This document shows positions 45,549 to 58,439 of a stretch of 64,000 nucleotides of DNA, in pieces. The stretch is from Ochotona curzoniae (lineage: Eukaryota > Chordata > Mammalia > Lagomorpha > Ochotonidae). The DNA lies in contig NW_024466512.1 of the NCBI RefSeq assembly GCF_017591425.1, forward strand, positions 17,301,001-17,365,000, in the 5' to 3' direction. Below the pieces are notes generated by a model. That model was not told the origin of the DNA. It worked only from the letters and a program-made list of their open reading frames with translations, and made no database searches. Position 1 is the first letter of the stretch. Each line of letters starts with the position of its first letter. A program made the position numbers and the translations under genes.

Positions 45549-48500
45549 ACTTATAAGCTAGATCTCTGGGAAGGTAACCAGCTCAAATGGTCTCACTCTC
45601 CATGCCACAGCCGTGAATGAGCAAGTGAACAGCTAAGGATTTTTGAGTTAATAGAGAAGGCTCTTAGAAGACCGTGGAAAGAAGCATGGTTAGTGTGGTA
45701 TATGCAGGTTGTTAAATAAGCGTAAGTGCAATTCTAATTCACGTATAGGTCTTTGTACATTGCCTCATCACTAAGTTCTGTTCTGAACTTAGGCTTTCTC
45801 ACATTTGATTCCACCTTGAGAGATTTCCTAGAAAAGCGAAGCCTGTCTCCCTAATAACCTTTCTTCTGATGACTTTATACTTGGCTTCTATTTTGCATGA
45901 ATACAGAATACTTAGAGATAAGATAAAATGGGCCAGTTATTTTACCAACAGCTAAATTAAGGAGTTGTTCTGTGGCAGCATAATCAGAATAGCATAGTTC
46001 AGATATAGTCCAAGAAAAAAAGGGGAAGGTAAAATCAGAGTACTGTGCCAGCAGCGATGTTTTAGCAGAAAATCAAAGCTACAGGCAGAGGGAAATGAGC
46101 TGTATGTTCAAAAGCAATGACTTCCCAACCCAGAGCCGGTGACCAGGCAAGACCAGGCACATGGTGAATAGTTCAAGGTGAAGAATGAGAATGCAGACAA
46201 AGTGGCCAGTGGTGTGCTGAGTATAAAGATGATGGACATACAGCTGTTACCATCTGGGGAGTCAAAATTACAGACAGAAAAAAATATTAGAGGGCAGTTT
46301 TAGGTGGAAGCAACGTTGTGGTTGAAGCACCATACCCAACAGTTGAAAGTTACTAGGTTATTTTTGTACATATTTATAAGAAAAGGAAAAAAAAGGAGGC
46401 AGAAGTAGAAAGAATTTCATGCCATTCCTCCTACCTCTTTCCTTTTTCCTAAATAAAGAGAAAATCCAAGAATAAAATGACAGTGGAAATCAAGTGCCAT
46501 ATGCTTCTCTGGTGATTTTAAACATATTTTCTTTCATTTTTAGAAAACATTTTGGACATTCCATACAGGCAGTAGGCGAAGCGCTTCGGGCATTAGAGAC
46601 AGCTGAAGTTAAGTCCTTTCCCAAGTTGAGCTTTATTCTGCACCCTTGGATTGTCAGCGTGCTGCACCATGTTGGCGACACACTTCTAGATAGCCTGTCG
46701 GTTGTTATTTCGTTGGGATGCCCCTTTGCACAAATGAAAAAGTTGTAACCCTGAAAACAATGCATTTCTGATTTCTTGGGACAAACAAGTGAGAGTAGCT
46801 GTTGGGAGGATATCTTAAAGGTCAATTCTATGATTTTAATGTGCAGTTTAACTGGTTTTCAAGAATCCTTGGGTTACAGTTTAAGCTCACATAATTCAGT
46901 GCAGGAGGAAAACCTTTGTGTCCCATGGGGAAACTCCATGCTGTCTTTGGCACATCCGTCTGGTAATGTTCTGAATCTGATGGTTTGAGTGTTAACTTTC
47001 TGAATCTATAAATTATAGATGAAAGAAACGAGTGGGAAATTTTTTTTGTCTTTGAACAAGTAATTTCTGTCCCAGCTGAAAGAGTGTCAGTTAACTTTGT
47101 CCATACCGTCGAAGTATGATTCCCCATTTGTACAATTCAGCCAGCATGATTTTCATCTCTATTGACAGAACACCTTGGACTTATTTGACTGGTTATAACA
47201 TCTGCTGGGTTCTGTTGTTACAAATAAATAAAATAACTTCTTTAACCCACATTCTATGTGAAAGTCACAAATCAGTTTCTTTTCTTTGTAAGAAACAACC
47301 CTTTATCCCATTATTGTTGCTATAGTGATGCCTAGCCAGGTACTTTTTGAAATGGCTATGTGTGGGACAATATTGATGCCAGCCTCCCTTGCAGCTCTCA
47401 ATTTAATTGTAAGACAGCATTTTGATGTGCCAGGAAAGTAGTGTTTTAGGAAAATTTTATTAATATCTCTCACCTGATTAGTTGAAGACAGAATGCTAAT
47501 TCCACAAAAAAATTAGCATACCCTGATGTTGGCTGCACTTTGGAAATATGCACCAGATGGTAGGGGGGAAAACCAGTTTGCAAAATGAATGTTATTAGTT
47601 TTCCTGCCCATCCAGAAGAATGAGTAACTCCACGATGCATTACCTTTTGATTCGAAATCCTAAACCATTCCTGAACCTGCTCTTCCTTTGTAGTGTTTTG
47701 ATTTTCTACTCATCCTACACAGGTTGAATTTCCTCCATCTAGCTATTACTGAGAGTCATTTACTCCCAAGGATCCTAGCTAGTATTTACGACATGGACTG
47801 GTTAGTGAGCTTTGGCTCCTGTGAACAAGGGGAGAAGGCAGAGAGGATGTTGGGATTTTGCTCTTGTTTATTGGCCAACCTTTAGCCAGGTTAATGCCCA
47901 TGCCTATTGTCTCTTCATGGTTTTGTTTCCTTTTTGCTCTGCATTAATGTTCAGCACCATCTCAGAAAGTTATAGCTGTAGTTGTTAAAATTTTACCAGG
48001 ATGTTCACATGCAAGTAATGCTTAAAAGTATGTTTGCCAGCAAAATATAAATGGAACCGTGGGTTTTACATCAAGGCAGAATCACATTGGTGGAATTAGT
48101 TTACATTTGAAATAATTTTAATCAGTTATTCAAAATAAACGTTTATATTGATAGCATGGTCAAGAAATATAGTTTTATACTTCATCACCAGGTTGTTTGC
48201 TAGCTTAACTTTGTGTCAGTTGCTGCAATTGTACCTAATCTTTTCTTGCTGCTTATATGGTATAATTCTCTGATTACTAAGGCTTGAGTTACACACTGAA
48301 TAATCGTAACATAGACTCTTAAAGAATTATGTACGTGATTATATTATTTCTCTCTGATTCCTAATTGTAACACATTCTGCACATTTCCAAAGGATTTTTG
48401 CCATGCTGTGATCACTGAAAAGCTTATATAAAAAACGATTCTGTAGGTTGGAGAATTTCGTATTGTACAGTTTCTCTGAAACTCCTTCGGACTAATTTTA

Positions 48501-48674
48501 CTGTGATTTTAGGGAACCTATTTAACAGAAAATAGCTTTATTTTTCTCATCAAGAATATAAATTAAAAATAAGTTTGATTCTTACATTTCCTCCTTCGTA
48601 TAAAATTGTCTTGCTTACATCATGTTCTTAGAAAATTAAAATGTGACTGGTTGAGTTTTAACTTTTAAAGAATG
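45549..48674. other. Unique block of 3.1 kb, no gene confirmed
   Basis: No repeat recognised. At 46513-46541 a pyrimidine-rich stretch ends in TTTTTAG, followed by sequence open on both strands to about 46745. I could not recognise any protein in it. The rest is AT-rich and featureless to the eye. Confidence 0.38.
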
Positions 48675-49011
48675 CTTTTGTAAATATTTATTCATTTTGA
48701 TTGGAAAGGCAGATTAGATTTACAAAGAGGAGGAGAGGCAGAGAGAAAGATCTTGCATTCACTGATTCACTCCACTGATGGCCACAATGGCTGGAGCTGA
48801 GTCTATTTCATGCTAGGAGCTAGGAGATTCTTCTGGGTCTCTTGCACGGGTGCAGGGTTGCAAGGCTTTGGACGAATCTCGACTGCTTTCCCAGGCCGTG
48901 AGCAGAGAACTAGATGAGAAATGGGGCAGCCAGGACAAAAATTGGCACCCATATGGGATCTTGGTGCATGCAAGGAGAGAAATTAGCTTGTTGAGCCATT
49001 GTACTGAGCCC
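48675..49011 (-). mobile_element. C-repeat SINE, antisense
   Basis: TATTTATTCATTTTGATTGG tail side, AGAGGAGGAGAGGCAGAGAG, GATTCTTCTGGGTCTCTTGC, CCCAGGCCGTGAGCAGAG, CATATGGGATCTTGG and head GAGCCATTGTACTGAGCCC. Moderately diverged. Confidence 0.85.
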
Positions 49012-52000
49012 TTAAGTCAGTATTTTTTTCATAACATTTTGGTAATTTCAGCATTATGGCTGAGGGAGCACATCAGATTTAATAACAAGCAAAAATTATC
49101 TTGCTTTTAACATTAAAAAGTAGTCCTCTAGATGTCAAAATTTCAAAAGTTCAAATTCTGCCTCTTAGCGTATCCCCATATCCCTGACATTTCCTTTCTC
49201 TTATTAAGCCCAGTTGATCTTATTATCCCCAGTGAAAAATAGTAACAGGACCAGTTGGAGGTTTACATGACATTGTGTGTGTCATTTCCAGTAAGACATA
49301 ACCAAAACCACACATGAAGCTTAGAGCAAAGTTGGTATCTCAAACTGAAGCCAGTTAGGAGCCTGCTGTCTGAGCTCAAGCCTGCAGGGAGACTTCCTGC
49401 GATGCAAGGGTTAGGATTTCCATCCCTACCAGGCCATCTGAAGATGTCTGCAATCCTCAATAAAAGCATCAAAGCCTGGCATGAAAGCCCCAGAAGACAT
49501 TCTGTGTATTTCAGAGTTGGGAAGAAAGCTTAGTAAGGGAGTCCAAAGCACAGTTTATTAGGACTATTCTGTAGGGTTTTTTTTTCATCCTGGAAAAAGC
49601 TACGGTAAATGAATGCAATTTTTCACTCTGTTATAGCCGGATGATATAAGGCTAAAATCGTTCTATTTTTCCTGGCTTGAACCTATACCGAAGGTTATTC
49701 CAGTTTCCTTTGGACAAGAAGGCTGAGCACAAAGAATGTCGGGGAAATCAGGGGCTGCCTTGTGTTTTGATGTCTAGACAGACTCAGGTTCTTTACAGAA
49801 GAAAATTACAAACAAGATCCAGCAGCCTGCGCTTCGTGATCCTACATGACTTGCTCAGTCCTCACCCTTGTATTTTCCTGTAACTCTCTTCACCTGAAGT
49901 TACTGAGAGAGTTTTCACACGGAGTCACATTCTAACATTCCGTGTTTAATTGCATAAAATATTTCATCTTTCATACCGTCACTGGTAGAAGTAGAAATAG
50001 AAAGACCCAAAAGAGTAATTTACTTTTCACCCTCAGATTCTAAATGTAGAAATTAATGAGACGTTTGCATGGTTTTAAATTGAAGCTACAAAAAAACTGC
50101 AAAAGATTAGAACAGCCTCAGCTTCATCTTATCTCCTGCTTTCCTTTTTTTCTTCTTTTTCCCTTTGTCTTTTTGGCTTCTCGCTCTCTGTTTGTTGTTT
50201 TCTCTTTCCTCTTTGTAGTGTTGTTGCAACATACCTGAAAGAGTTCAGCTCTCCTTGACAGGTGATGATTTTAATCGTAGGCACATAATGATTAGTGATG
50301 TTCGCAGGTCAACATCAGCAGTTCCCTCATCCTTGGTTCTGTTGATTCTATTCCAGAAGGCACAGCTACCCGTGTCATTGACACTACAGGCATAAGCGGA
50401 TGACTCACATGGAGAGTTCCTAGAGCAAATCAATTTTTAAGTAAAAAATTGCTCATTACAGTTAATATCTGTGCTCTTTCAAACATCTCAGGCTGCCAGG
50501 TGTATCCCAATAAAAAGCACGCTCCATGTTTTGGCTTTTTAGCTTTGTGTGTTCAAGGAACAGAAAGGCCAGAATGCACATGTCTTCCCTCATCCAGTTA
50601 ATCAAGCAAGTCACTGTGGAGAGAATTATTGGGCTGTTTGACTTGTACTACCGAAGCCTGAATGCTAAAATAGCACTCCCACTTCTGCAGTACATGCTGA
50701 ACAGGCATTGGGTTGGTTGGATGGACAGCTCTCTTATATCTCAAGCGCTTTGCATGTCAAATAGAAAACGTAAGTCAAAGGCAGTGGAACAGAAAGCTGT
50801 ATGCTGTACCTCATATTTGACAAGTGGCTGAACATAAGCATAAGTCAGATTAGTTAGTCTCGTGGAATACTGGACAGGTGGAAAAGTGTGGGAGCTTGCT
50901 GCTTGACATGATATAGGAAAACCGAGCTCCAATTTTCTGTGGCTGTGGATGAGACTTCCCTGGAAGTAAACTCATTTTAGCAAATATGAAGACTGTGCAA
51001 ATCCAAGTTACAGGGTCATTATTGATTCTGTAAGAAATATTATTGCACAACTAAAACAAGTATTTATAAATGCCTTTAAATGATAAACTTTTAATGAAAT
51101 TATAGTCCTCTATAGTTGTTTCTGTTTGTGTATTTCATTTCAGGTTTTGACTGATTGACAACTTTTTAGAAATAGATCTATGACATTAGCCATATGCATG
51201 CAGGTAGAGTCAAAGGATCAAGGTGGCAACGGGGAAGTGGCCGATGAAGGTTTAGTTTCTTTCCGTTTTCTTAAATCCTGTCATTCTCAGGATCCCTTAG
51301 CCCCCACTGGCCCTGGTGATTTCCGTGACCTTTGCTGCACCATGACAGAAGGGCAGCCTTCATCCAGTCATCATCCCCACTTGTACAAATTGTTGTAATG
51401 ATTTATTTTTAGAGAAGGGTGAAAATGTGCTTGAGTATGACCTGGATGGATGACAAGTGTTAAGTTTGAATGGATCTAATGATATTACCTCTTTCTGTTG
51501 TTTTCTTTCACATATTCTCTAAAAACTGTTTTATACTGTCTCAGAGCTGTCTTCATCACACCAATCTGACAAAGTAGCCAATTTTTGCACCTGTTCAACA
51601 ACTTTAATATTAACAGCAGCACAACTTACGCTGGCATAAGAAAATAAGGCCACATACAGAGTGGTCCTGGTTTGGAATGCATTGTATAAATAAATACCAA
51701 ATACCAGCTGCTCTAAATGGAAATGCTGTGCAGTATGGGAGAGAGGATGTTGATGAAGGCTAATGGGAGGAATATCATTTGGGATATTGCATGATGAGTA
51801 TGCAATAAAGTGCTAGGGATGCTCTGCTAAGTAGAAATAATAAGTTGTGCTTAAAATGGGCTGTAGAAATAAAGGGTGTGAGAGAGAGTGACTTCTTGTA
51901 CATCAAGGTCCTGCTTACTGTTAGTGAACTTGACAGAATGAGAGTAGTGCCAAGGGAAATCAACAGCCTCAGGGGAACTTTTAAGAAAGGCACTTGCAAT

Positions 52001-52373
52001 AGTCGAACATCATTCAAATTAGAAGAAGAATTTTCCTCCTACAGGAATTTAATCCTTGTCTTGTCCATACAAGATTGCATTTTATAGAATATTCTCCAGC
52101 ACTTTAGTAAGTATACTTTGGTTTTAAAAGGTGAGATTTCTGGGTTTTCTATCTTGTGAGGTTATTACAGATTCTAAAGATATTCTGTATTAAAACTGTG
52201 TTTAAAAAACACACACATTCTGGAACCTGATTTTATTTAGTGTAGAATTTTGTGATCATTTATACGGTGTGTGTGTATTAAATGTTAATGTAATTTTGGA
52301 TTCAGCTGATGCCCAGGTACCATGTGGGTATATAATTATGGGACAGCAGTCAAGAGCTGCCTACCAGCTGTCC
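49012..52373. other. Unique block of 3.3 kb, no gene confirmed
   Basis: No exon is supported and no mobile element recognised. A pyrimidine-rich tract (about 50130-50219) ends in CTTTGTAG and looks like a splice acceptor, but no convincing exon follows. Frames at 50526-50831 and 51180-51398 are short and domain-free. Confidence 0.38.
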
Positions 52374-52385
52374 TGCTTTATTCTT

Positions 52386-52613
52386 TTTTTTTTAATTAAT
52401 TACATTGCACTATGTGACACAGTTCCATAGGCATTGGGATTCCCTCCACCCCTCCCCAAACCCTCCCCCCATGGTGGATTCCTCCACCTTGCTGCATTGC
52501 CACCGTTCAAGTTCAGTTGAGATTCTTTCATTGCAAGCATATACCAAGCATAGAGACCGGTAACTTATTGTCCAGATAAGTTCAGTGTCTTCTTGGGGAG
52601 ACCATCTCTGGTT
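52386..52613 (-). mobile_element. 5'-truncated L1, antisense, perfect 12-bp target-site duplication
   Basis: The T-run at the left (52384-52392) is the poly(A) tail of a minus-strand L1. Then follow lagomorph L1 3' UTR blocks: TGTGACACAGTTCCATAGGC, CCATGGTGGATTCCTCC, TTGAGATTCTTTCATTGCAAGC and GTCCAGATAAGTTCAGTGTC. TGCTTTATTCTT flanks it at 52374-52385 and 52614-52625. Only about 230 bp were copied. Confidence 0.88.
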
Positions 52614-52625
52614 TGCTTTATTCTT

Positions 52626-53505
52626 AAAAGGCTGCTCTCTTTGCAGAGAAAACAAAATAACAAAAGTAGTTAACTGACCAGTTTTCAACCCGGTAGGTTT
52701 CTAGAAATGGAATTATCTATAGAAGTAGAGACATTTTCTTGGAGACTAAAGCACTGAGCCGAGGCACTGACGTCATAGTCAGCCTCGTAGTTCTAAGCTG
52801 TACTAAACAGTCTTGTCTTAGCCAATGTACTTGTCAGCCGAAATGTGGTTCTTTCCTTGGTACCTGTCTGGAAAAGAAAAAAAAAAAAGCAGAGGCATTT
52901 TAAGCCCCCTTCCATTTTACATCTTGGGAGTAGGTGGATGGATTCTGTTGCCCCAGATGGAAGTGAGCATGATGTGACACTCATTTTACAGAATACAGCT
53001 GCTGCCAAACATGGATGGAGAGTGAGATCTTCTGCCTTTCCCATTATTTCCTTTGATGACTTAATTGGACGCAGCGCAGGAAGATTCTGAACATGGAAGG
53101 GAATGACGCATGACACATTGATAGCTTCCCATACGCTTCTGTAATATTGTACAGAGGAACAGGAATCTGGTGGTGAAATGGCCTTTCTTCTAACTGTATC
53201 AGTATTTTTTTATCACTTTTTGTTGAAGTTAGCCCTGAAGGAATTCACCATGGAAAAAAAAAAAGCAGAAAAGGGAAATCCATAAGCATGAGGGGACTTT
53301 GGAATGTTCACATAGAATGAAATAAAAAGATATGTTTATTTTCACACAACAAAGATTTGAAATATGTATTTGCAAGGGATCTTGAAAAGCTCATGAAAAA
53401 TAGGTATGCTACAATTATGCATGCATAAAGATATAAAGGTAGAATTCACTTTCATGTCTTTTTATGGTAAGAATCACAACTTTTTCTATTATTAGTGGCA
53501 CTCAT
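52626..53505. other. Unique block, no gene seen
   Basis: A-run at 52873-52888 and another near 53253-53264. No gene or repeat recognised. Confidence 0.38.
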
Positions 53506-53590
53506 GGGCCGGTGTTGGGACTTAATGGGTAGGGAAGGGCTACTGTCTGTGTCATGACATCCCATATAGTACTGGTTTACTGCTTTGTTC
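53506..53590 (+). mobile_element. Old C-repeat SINE, sense, head part (split by insertion)
   Basis: GGGCCGGTGTTGGGACTTAATGGGTAGGG..ATGACATCCCATATAGTACTGG is the head of a sense C repeat. It breaks off near the B box. The rest of the same copy appears to resume at about 53870 after an antisense SINE. Confidence 0.65.
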
Positions 53591-53869
53591 TTTTTAAATG
53601 TGTTTATTTTACTTTGAAAGGAGAGACAGAGAAGGATCTTCAGTCTGCTTGTTTACTTCTCCAATGTCATCTACAGCCAGAAATGGGCTGATCTGAAGTT
53701 GGAAGCCAGGAGCTTCTTCCAGATCTTCTTCATGGGTGCAGAGGCCTGAGGACATGAGCTGTCACTCATGACTTTTCCAGGGCATTAACAGGGTGTCATC
53801 AGAAGTGAAGTAATTTGGACAGGAGCCACTGTCCTGTGGGATGCTGGCGCTGTAGATGGAGGATTAGCC
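53591..53869 (-). mobile_element. C-repeat SINE inserted in another C repeat, antisense
   Basis: TTTTTAAATGTGTTTATTTTAC tail side, GGAGAGACAGAGAAGGATCTTC, GGAAGCCAGGAGCTTCTTCCAG, CATGGGTGCAGAGG, TGTGGGATGCTGGCGC and a head ending near 53869. It interrupts the sense copy. The target-site duplication is not evident. Confidence 0.7.
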
Positions 53870-54108
53870 CAATTCCAGCCCCTCCATGTTCCACTTCTGT
53901 TGCAGCTCCCTGGTAAAGGCCTGGGGAATCAGTGGAGGATGCCTCAAGTGCTTGGGCCACTGCCTCTTGTGTGAGAGACCTGGTTGAAGCTCCTTGTTTT
54001 GGCCTGGCTTGGCCGTTGCCATTGTGGCCATTGGGGTGATGAACCAGCTGATGGAAGACCTCTATGACGTTCAAATAAACCATTCTTCATTTTAAAAAGA
54101 AAAAAAAG
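53870..54108 (+). mobile_element. Old C-repeat SINE, sense, remaining part of the split copy
   Basis: AATTCCAGCCCCTCCATGTTCC, GCAGCTCCCTGGTAAAGGCCTGGGG, AAGTGCTTGGGCC, GAGAGACCTGGTTGAAGCTCC, CATTGGGGTGATGAACC and TTCAAATAAACCATTC with an A-rich tail. It continues the order of blocks started at 53506. Confidence 0.7.
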
Positions 54109-56457
54109 AATGGCAAACAGTACTAAATATCAGAGAAATTTTCAGCTCTGCCTATCTTGCAGGATCCTCTCAGAATTACCAGAGACCTTGGTTAGGCAAT
54201 TTACAAGTTAGTAAATAAGCTACTATTGCTAAAATTATTTCTTTATAGGTTAAAATGATAAATGAATTACTTTCACTTATGCATCCTCACTCTATCCTCT
54301 TAATGTCTTTTGATTATTATAATATTGCCTCCTTGAAACTTCCCTGCCTTACACTTCTCTTTTAAAGCTGAATAAAATTATCAGCCTGTCAAAAATGTTA
54401 TCCAGGTCTTCTAGTTGCACATGTCATTGCTAATTTCCGTTAACCCAACAACTGGTACAAGATACTAACGCTTGTATTTACAGTTTCTTGTAATTGGCCT
54501 TTTTAAAATTTTCACCAGCTTTGTTGTTAATTATTACTCTACTCATGAACACCAAGTTAGATGTGACCTTTGCAGATTGTCATTAAGGCTCTGAAAAAAC
54601 TTAAAGGCAACACAAGAATTATATGATTTGTTCCCCCTTGCTAGAAAATTCCACACAATTATTGCTGTCAAGCTCATTTAGGCATTTGTTTTGTTATTAC
54701 TGTTCTTTTATATTGAGTTTTTTCGTTCAGAATTGTGAAGTGAAACCATATCCTGTGATGGCATTGCACTGTATGAGCTTTAAAGCATGTTTCCTAGTAA
54801 AACTGAGTACTACTTTGGGCACAATCTATTGTTTTCAAGAACTATAAAATGTCCTGCTTATTGGACCACTGCTAGTAACAAAAAGGCAAACAAATTTGTG
54901 AGAATTGGGAAACATTTCTTGCTTGGATTACCAAATACAGCCAATAATTACGTCACAGAAGTATGAAGTGCTATTTTTGGTGGGGCCTCCATTATTGTCT
55001 AGGAAAAACAGAACCACTGTTTCTTGATTTTCAGAATTCTATCTATTGGGTTAGCCACTCCCTAGAAGGTAGGTAACATAGTAATTTAAATGTAGTTTCC
55101 TATATGATTATGCTGAGGACTAAGGCAGTAAACTCTAACACTGCCCCGATAAGCATTTAAAAGTCAGCACCAACGTGAGAGTCCTGCTCATGCATATGCC
55201 ATATTTCTTTGACTTGACTAGCAGTTACTGTACTCCTGTTTGGTAAAAGCCAGGTACTCACGATGTAAGGTGAATGTAGTAAGATCTCTGACATCGAAGA
55301 ACTCTCAGTAGTCTGTCTTCAGGACTCGTCACATGTTCTCTACTTGGCCATTTCCTGTTCTCAGAAGTGAGTACTGGTGGAACAACATATTAAGGTGTGA
55401 ATTTTAACTAAGCTCTGATTATACTGAAAAGTAATTCTAATACATTTCAGCCAGCAGCCCGGAGCTGTGTCTTTTCTAGAATATTAAAAATCTTTATCTT
55501 TTATGTGTGAGACTAGTTCCTTGAGGCTAAAGTGGCACCTGTAAGAAAGAGAAGGCAATGGCGTGTGTCTTAGCAGGGGAGGGCCTTGAGAAGATGCTGG
55601 TTCTTACACGTTGCACTAGGATAGTTGTGCAGAATAGCAGTACTTTGATGGAATACGGGACGCTTCTCCCCCACCCCCTGATCTAAGCTGGCTTGCTCAT
55701 CCTTGAAGCTGGGCACAGTTCTCTGTTGATGTTTCCACGTTCCACACATGAACATACTGTGAAACCTCAAGCTAAGCTGCCTTGGCTGACGAACATGCAG
55801 TCTGTGGAGAAGGAATGATTGTTACCTTGGAAGGCAGAGGCAGAATTTTGTTACCAATTCTCCTATATCAATATTTATTTAGCTCTATCTCTTTATGTAT
55901 GCAAATTGATGTTATGCTTCTAAGTCAGCGCCGTATAAATTACAAGCATTGAATCATGGTTCAATCTAGCAATTAAGCTTTCCTTGACTAGATTTTGGTA
56001 ATGGCCTTGCTGTGTTTACAGTATCCATTTCAGCATCGTAACAATATACTCAAAGATTATGTTCTACCACTTCATTATACATGACTACTTCCAAATACCT
56101 ACATTCTCATAGAAGTAATTATCACGCCTTAAATAATGCATGGATGTCTCATTCTTAGTAACCTGGGAATAACAGCTCAAGAAAACTATGACAGCCAATA
56201 GGCTTGAATGGACCCTGGGGTCAAAAACATAGGAACTCACAATGGATGTTCATTATTTATTGCTTTTTCTGAACTTCTCATCCCAGATCTGCAAGTGCTG
56301 CAAACTCTAGTTGGCACTACAAGAATTGAGTAGTTAGAAGGGCATTTACAGTGAATGATAGGCAGGAAGAACAAATAATAAATCAGTCTTGTACATGTGC
56401 CTCTGTGCTGTGATGAGGAACATTTCCTGGCAATCTCTTTAAGAGCGAGTGCCATTT
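54109..56457. other. Unique block, no gene seen
   Basis: No exon, RNA gene or mobile element recognised. Largely AT-rich. A C-run-bearing stretch lies near 55669-55679. Confidence 0.4.
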
Positions 56458-56745
56458 TATAAGATTTTATTTGAAAGGCAGGTGACAGGAAGAGAGAGAG
56501 ATCATTCATCTGCCTGTGTACTTCCCACATCACTGTAACCGCTGGGGTGGTCCAGGCTAAAACTAAATTTAGATCTCCACCGTCAGTGGCAGGAGCCCAG
56601 TACTGGGGCCGTCTTCCTCTTTAATCACCAGGCACGTGACCAGTGAGCTAGATCCTAAATAGAGCAGTGGGACTCAAGTCTTCTTATAGGATGCCAGTGG
56701 GATAGGCCAGTGAGACAAGCAGCAGCTAAAGCCATAATCCACTCT
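56458..56745 (-). mobile_element. Old C-repeat SINE, antisense
   Basis: TAAGATTTTATTTGAAAGGCAGGTG tail side, GAGAGAGATCATTCATCTGCC, CGCTGGGGTGGTCCAGGC, GACCAGTGAGCTAGATCC and the ACTCAAG..TAGGATGCCAGTGG head side. Diverged. Confidence 0.72.
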
Positions 56746-57142
56746 GCATAATGCTGACTACTGTTGATACAGATGTCTCAGACTCCCTCCAAGAAAAATT
56801 ACATATATTATTCTTCAAAGAATCTTCTGAAACTGTAAGCCTAAAGGGAGGTCATGACATCCTCTGTGTTTGTCCCAGATTGTTTGGAAAGCACTCAGGT
56901 TGGATGAGAACTTGAACCATAGTTCTGTACTAGTTGGGAAACGAGCATCACAAGATTGGCCGAAAATTTAGTTGATTGGCATTTGCGGTGGTGGAGGCAG
57001 TAGTGAATGTCACCTGCCGGAACACCCAGACACAACAATTCACTCAAAATTGTAACTGAGTACCACACATTTATTTTCTCAAATATAGCACTTTGGCTAA
57101 TTCCTGGCAATGCATAGTTATCATAAACCTATGTTTGCAAAT
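56746..57142. other. Unique spacer
   Basis: No gene or repeat recognised. Confidence 0.35.
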
Positions 57143-57153
57143 AGAAACTTTTT

Positions 57154-57491
57154 CTTAAAGATTTATTTATTTTTATTGCAAAGTCAGATATACAGAGAGG
57201 AGGAGAGATAGAGAGGAAGATCTTTGGTCCGTTGATTCACTCCCCACATGGCTTAAACAGCTGGAACTGGGCCAATTCGAAGCCAAGAGCCAAGAGACAG
57301 GAGCCTCCTCTGGGTCTCCCACGTGGGTGCAGCGTCCCAAGGCTTTTGGGTCATCCCCTACTGCTTTCCCAGGCCACAAGCAGGGAGCTGGTTGGGAAGT
57401 GGAGCTGTCGGCATTAGAACCAGTACCCATATGGGATCCTGGTACGTTCAAGGTGAGACCTTAGCTGATAGGCTATCGTGCTGGGCCCGGG
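57154..57491 (-). mobile_element. Young C-repeat SINE, antisense, perfect 11-bp target-site duplication
   Basis: AAGATTTATTTATTTTTATTG tail side, AGATATACAGAGAGGAGGAG, GGGTCTCCCACGTGGGTGC, CCCAGGCCACAAGCAGGGAG, TTAGAACCAGTACCCATATG and the head near CTGGGCCCGG. AGAAACTTTTT flanks it at 57143-57153 and 57492-57502. Confidence 0.94.
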
Positions 57492-57502
57492 AGAAACTTT
57501 TT

Positions 57503-58439
57503 TAGCTTCCAGTACTCAGTGCTTTCTGGCTACAGTTGTCTCTAATTTCATTTTCTTTGTGGGGGAGAAGGGAAGGCGGGCTTTTCTGCATTTGCGGATA
57601 AATGACAGAGACCCACATTCTGGAACACTGTGCTTTTAGAAAGCAGATTTTGTGGATCATTTGTGTCTAGATTGTGGTCATATGATTGATTCAAGTCCCT
57701 TTGAAACTTATTAAGAAATTGCTTGTATTTTTCTATCCACCTTTTTTTTTCTTATGAGCAAATTAAACCTTTAGTCAGAGTTCAAGGATTCAAGCTTAAA
57801 TGCAATAAATTAAAGCTCTTAGGGGAATGAATTTTGAAGAGAAGAATGAAGAATTGATGACCTATTAACAGCTGTAATTCTCTGCTTTGAATTATTGACA
57901 ACATGTGACATTATGACCTTACAAATTGCAATCTATAAACTGCTTGGAAAATATGACCTTTGTGTTACATTTGGTCTCATAAAAGGTTTTAGCTTATTAT
58001 AAATAGCTACCACCAGCACATTTTCCTGTAGGCATGGAAAGAATGCATATAACCAGAGAACTAGATGCTATTTAGACAGAGCTCAACAAGGCCACTTACA
58101 GCAGAAGTGATAGATAGTGAGTGGCAGAAAAAGTCTCCGCCCGGGTGAAAGTCTTAAAAGTTTGCTTGTCATTGATTTACAGTCAGCAAATAGAAAGAAT
58201 TAATTAGCTCAAGTTGGTTGACTTAGCACTTTTCCTCCTTCGCTTCGAAAACAGCCAGGGACTAAGAATTTATAAAGAGAACAGTGTGACTGCACTGTAT
58301 TGTTGCCAATATTTTAACCTTTCATTTTTTTCTGCAAGATAGAGTGCAGCTCAAAGTCACCAAACTTTGGTTTGAGATTACAACTTGTGTTTTACTCTTG
58401 GAGTGCTAGCTCTTTCATATGCTGATTGCATTTCCTTTG
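57503..58439. other. Unique block; possible conserved noncoding segment 57780-58260
   Basis: No gene seen. The 57780-58260 part is repeat-free with motifs such as TGCAATAAATTAAAGC, TATTATAAATAGC, GAATTAATTAGCTC and CATTGATTTACAG, typical of enhancer-like AT-rich conserved elements. Unverified. Confidence 0.4.
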
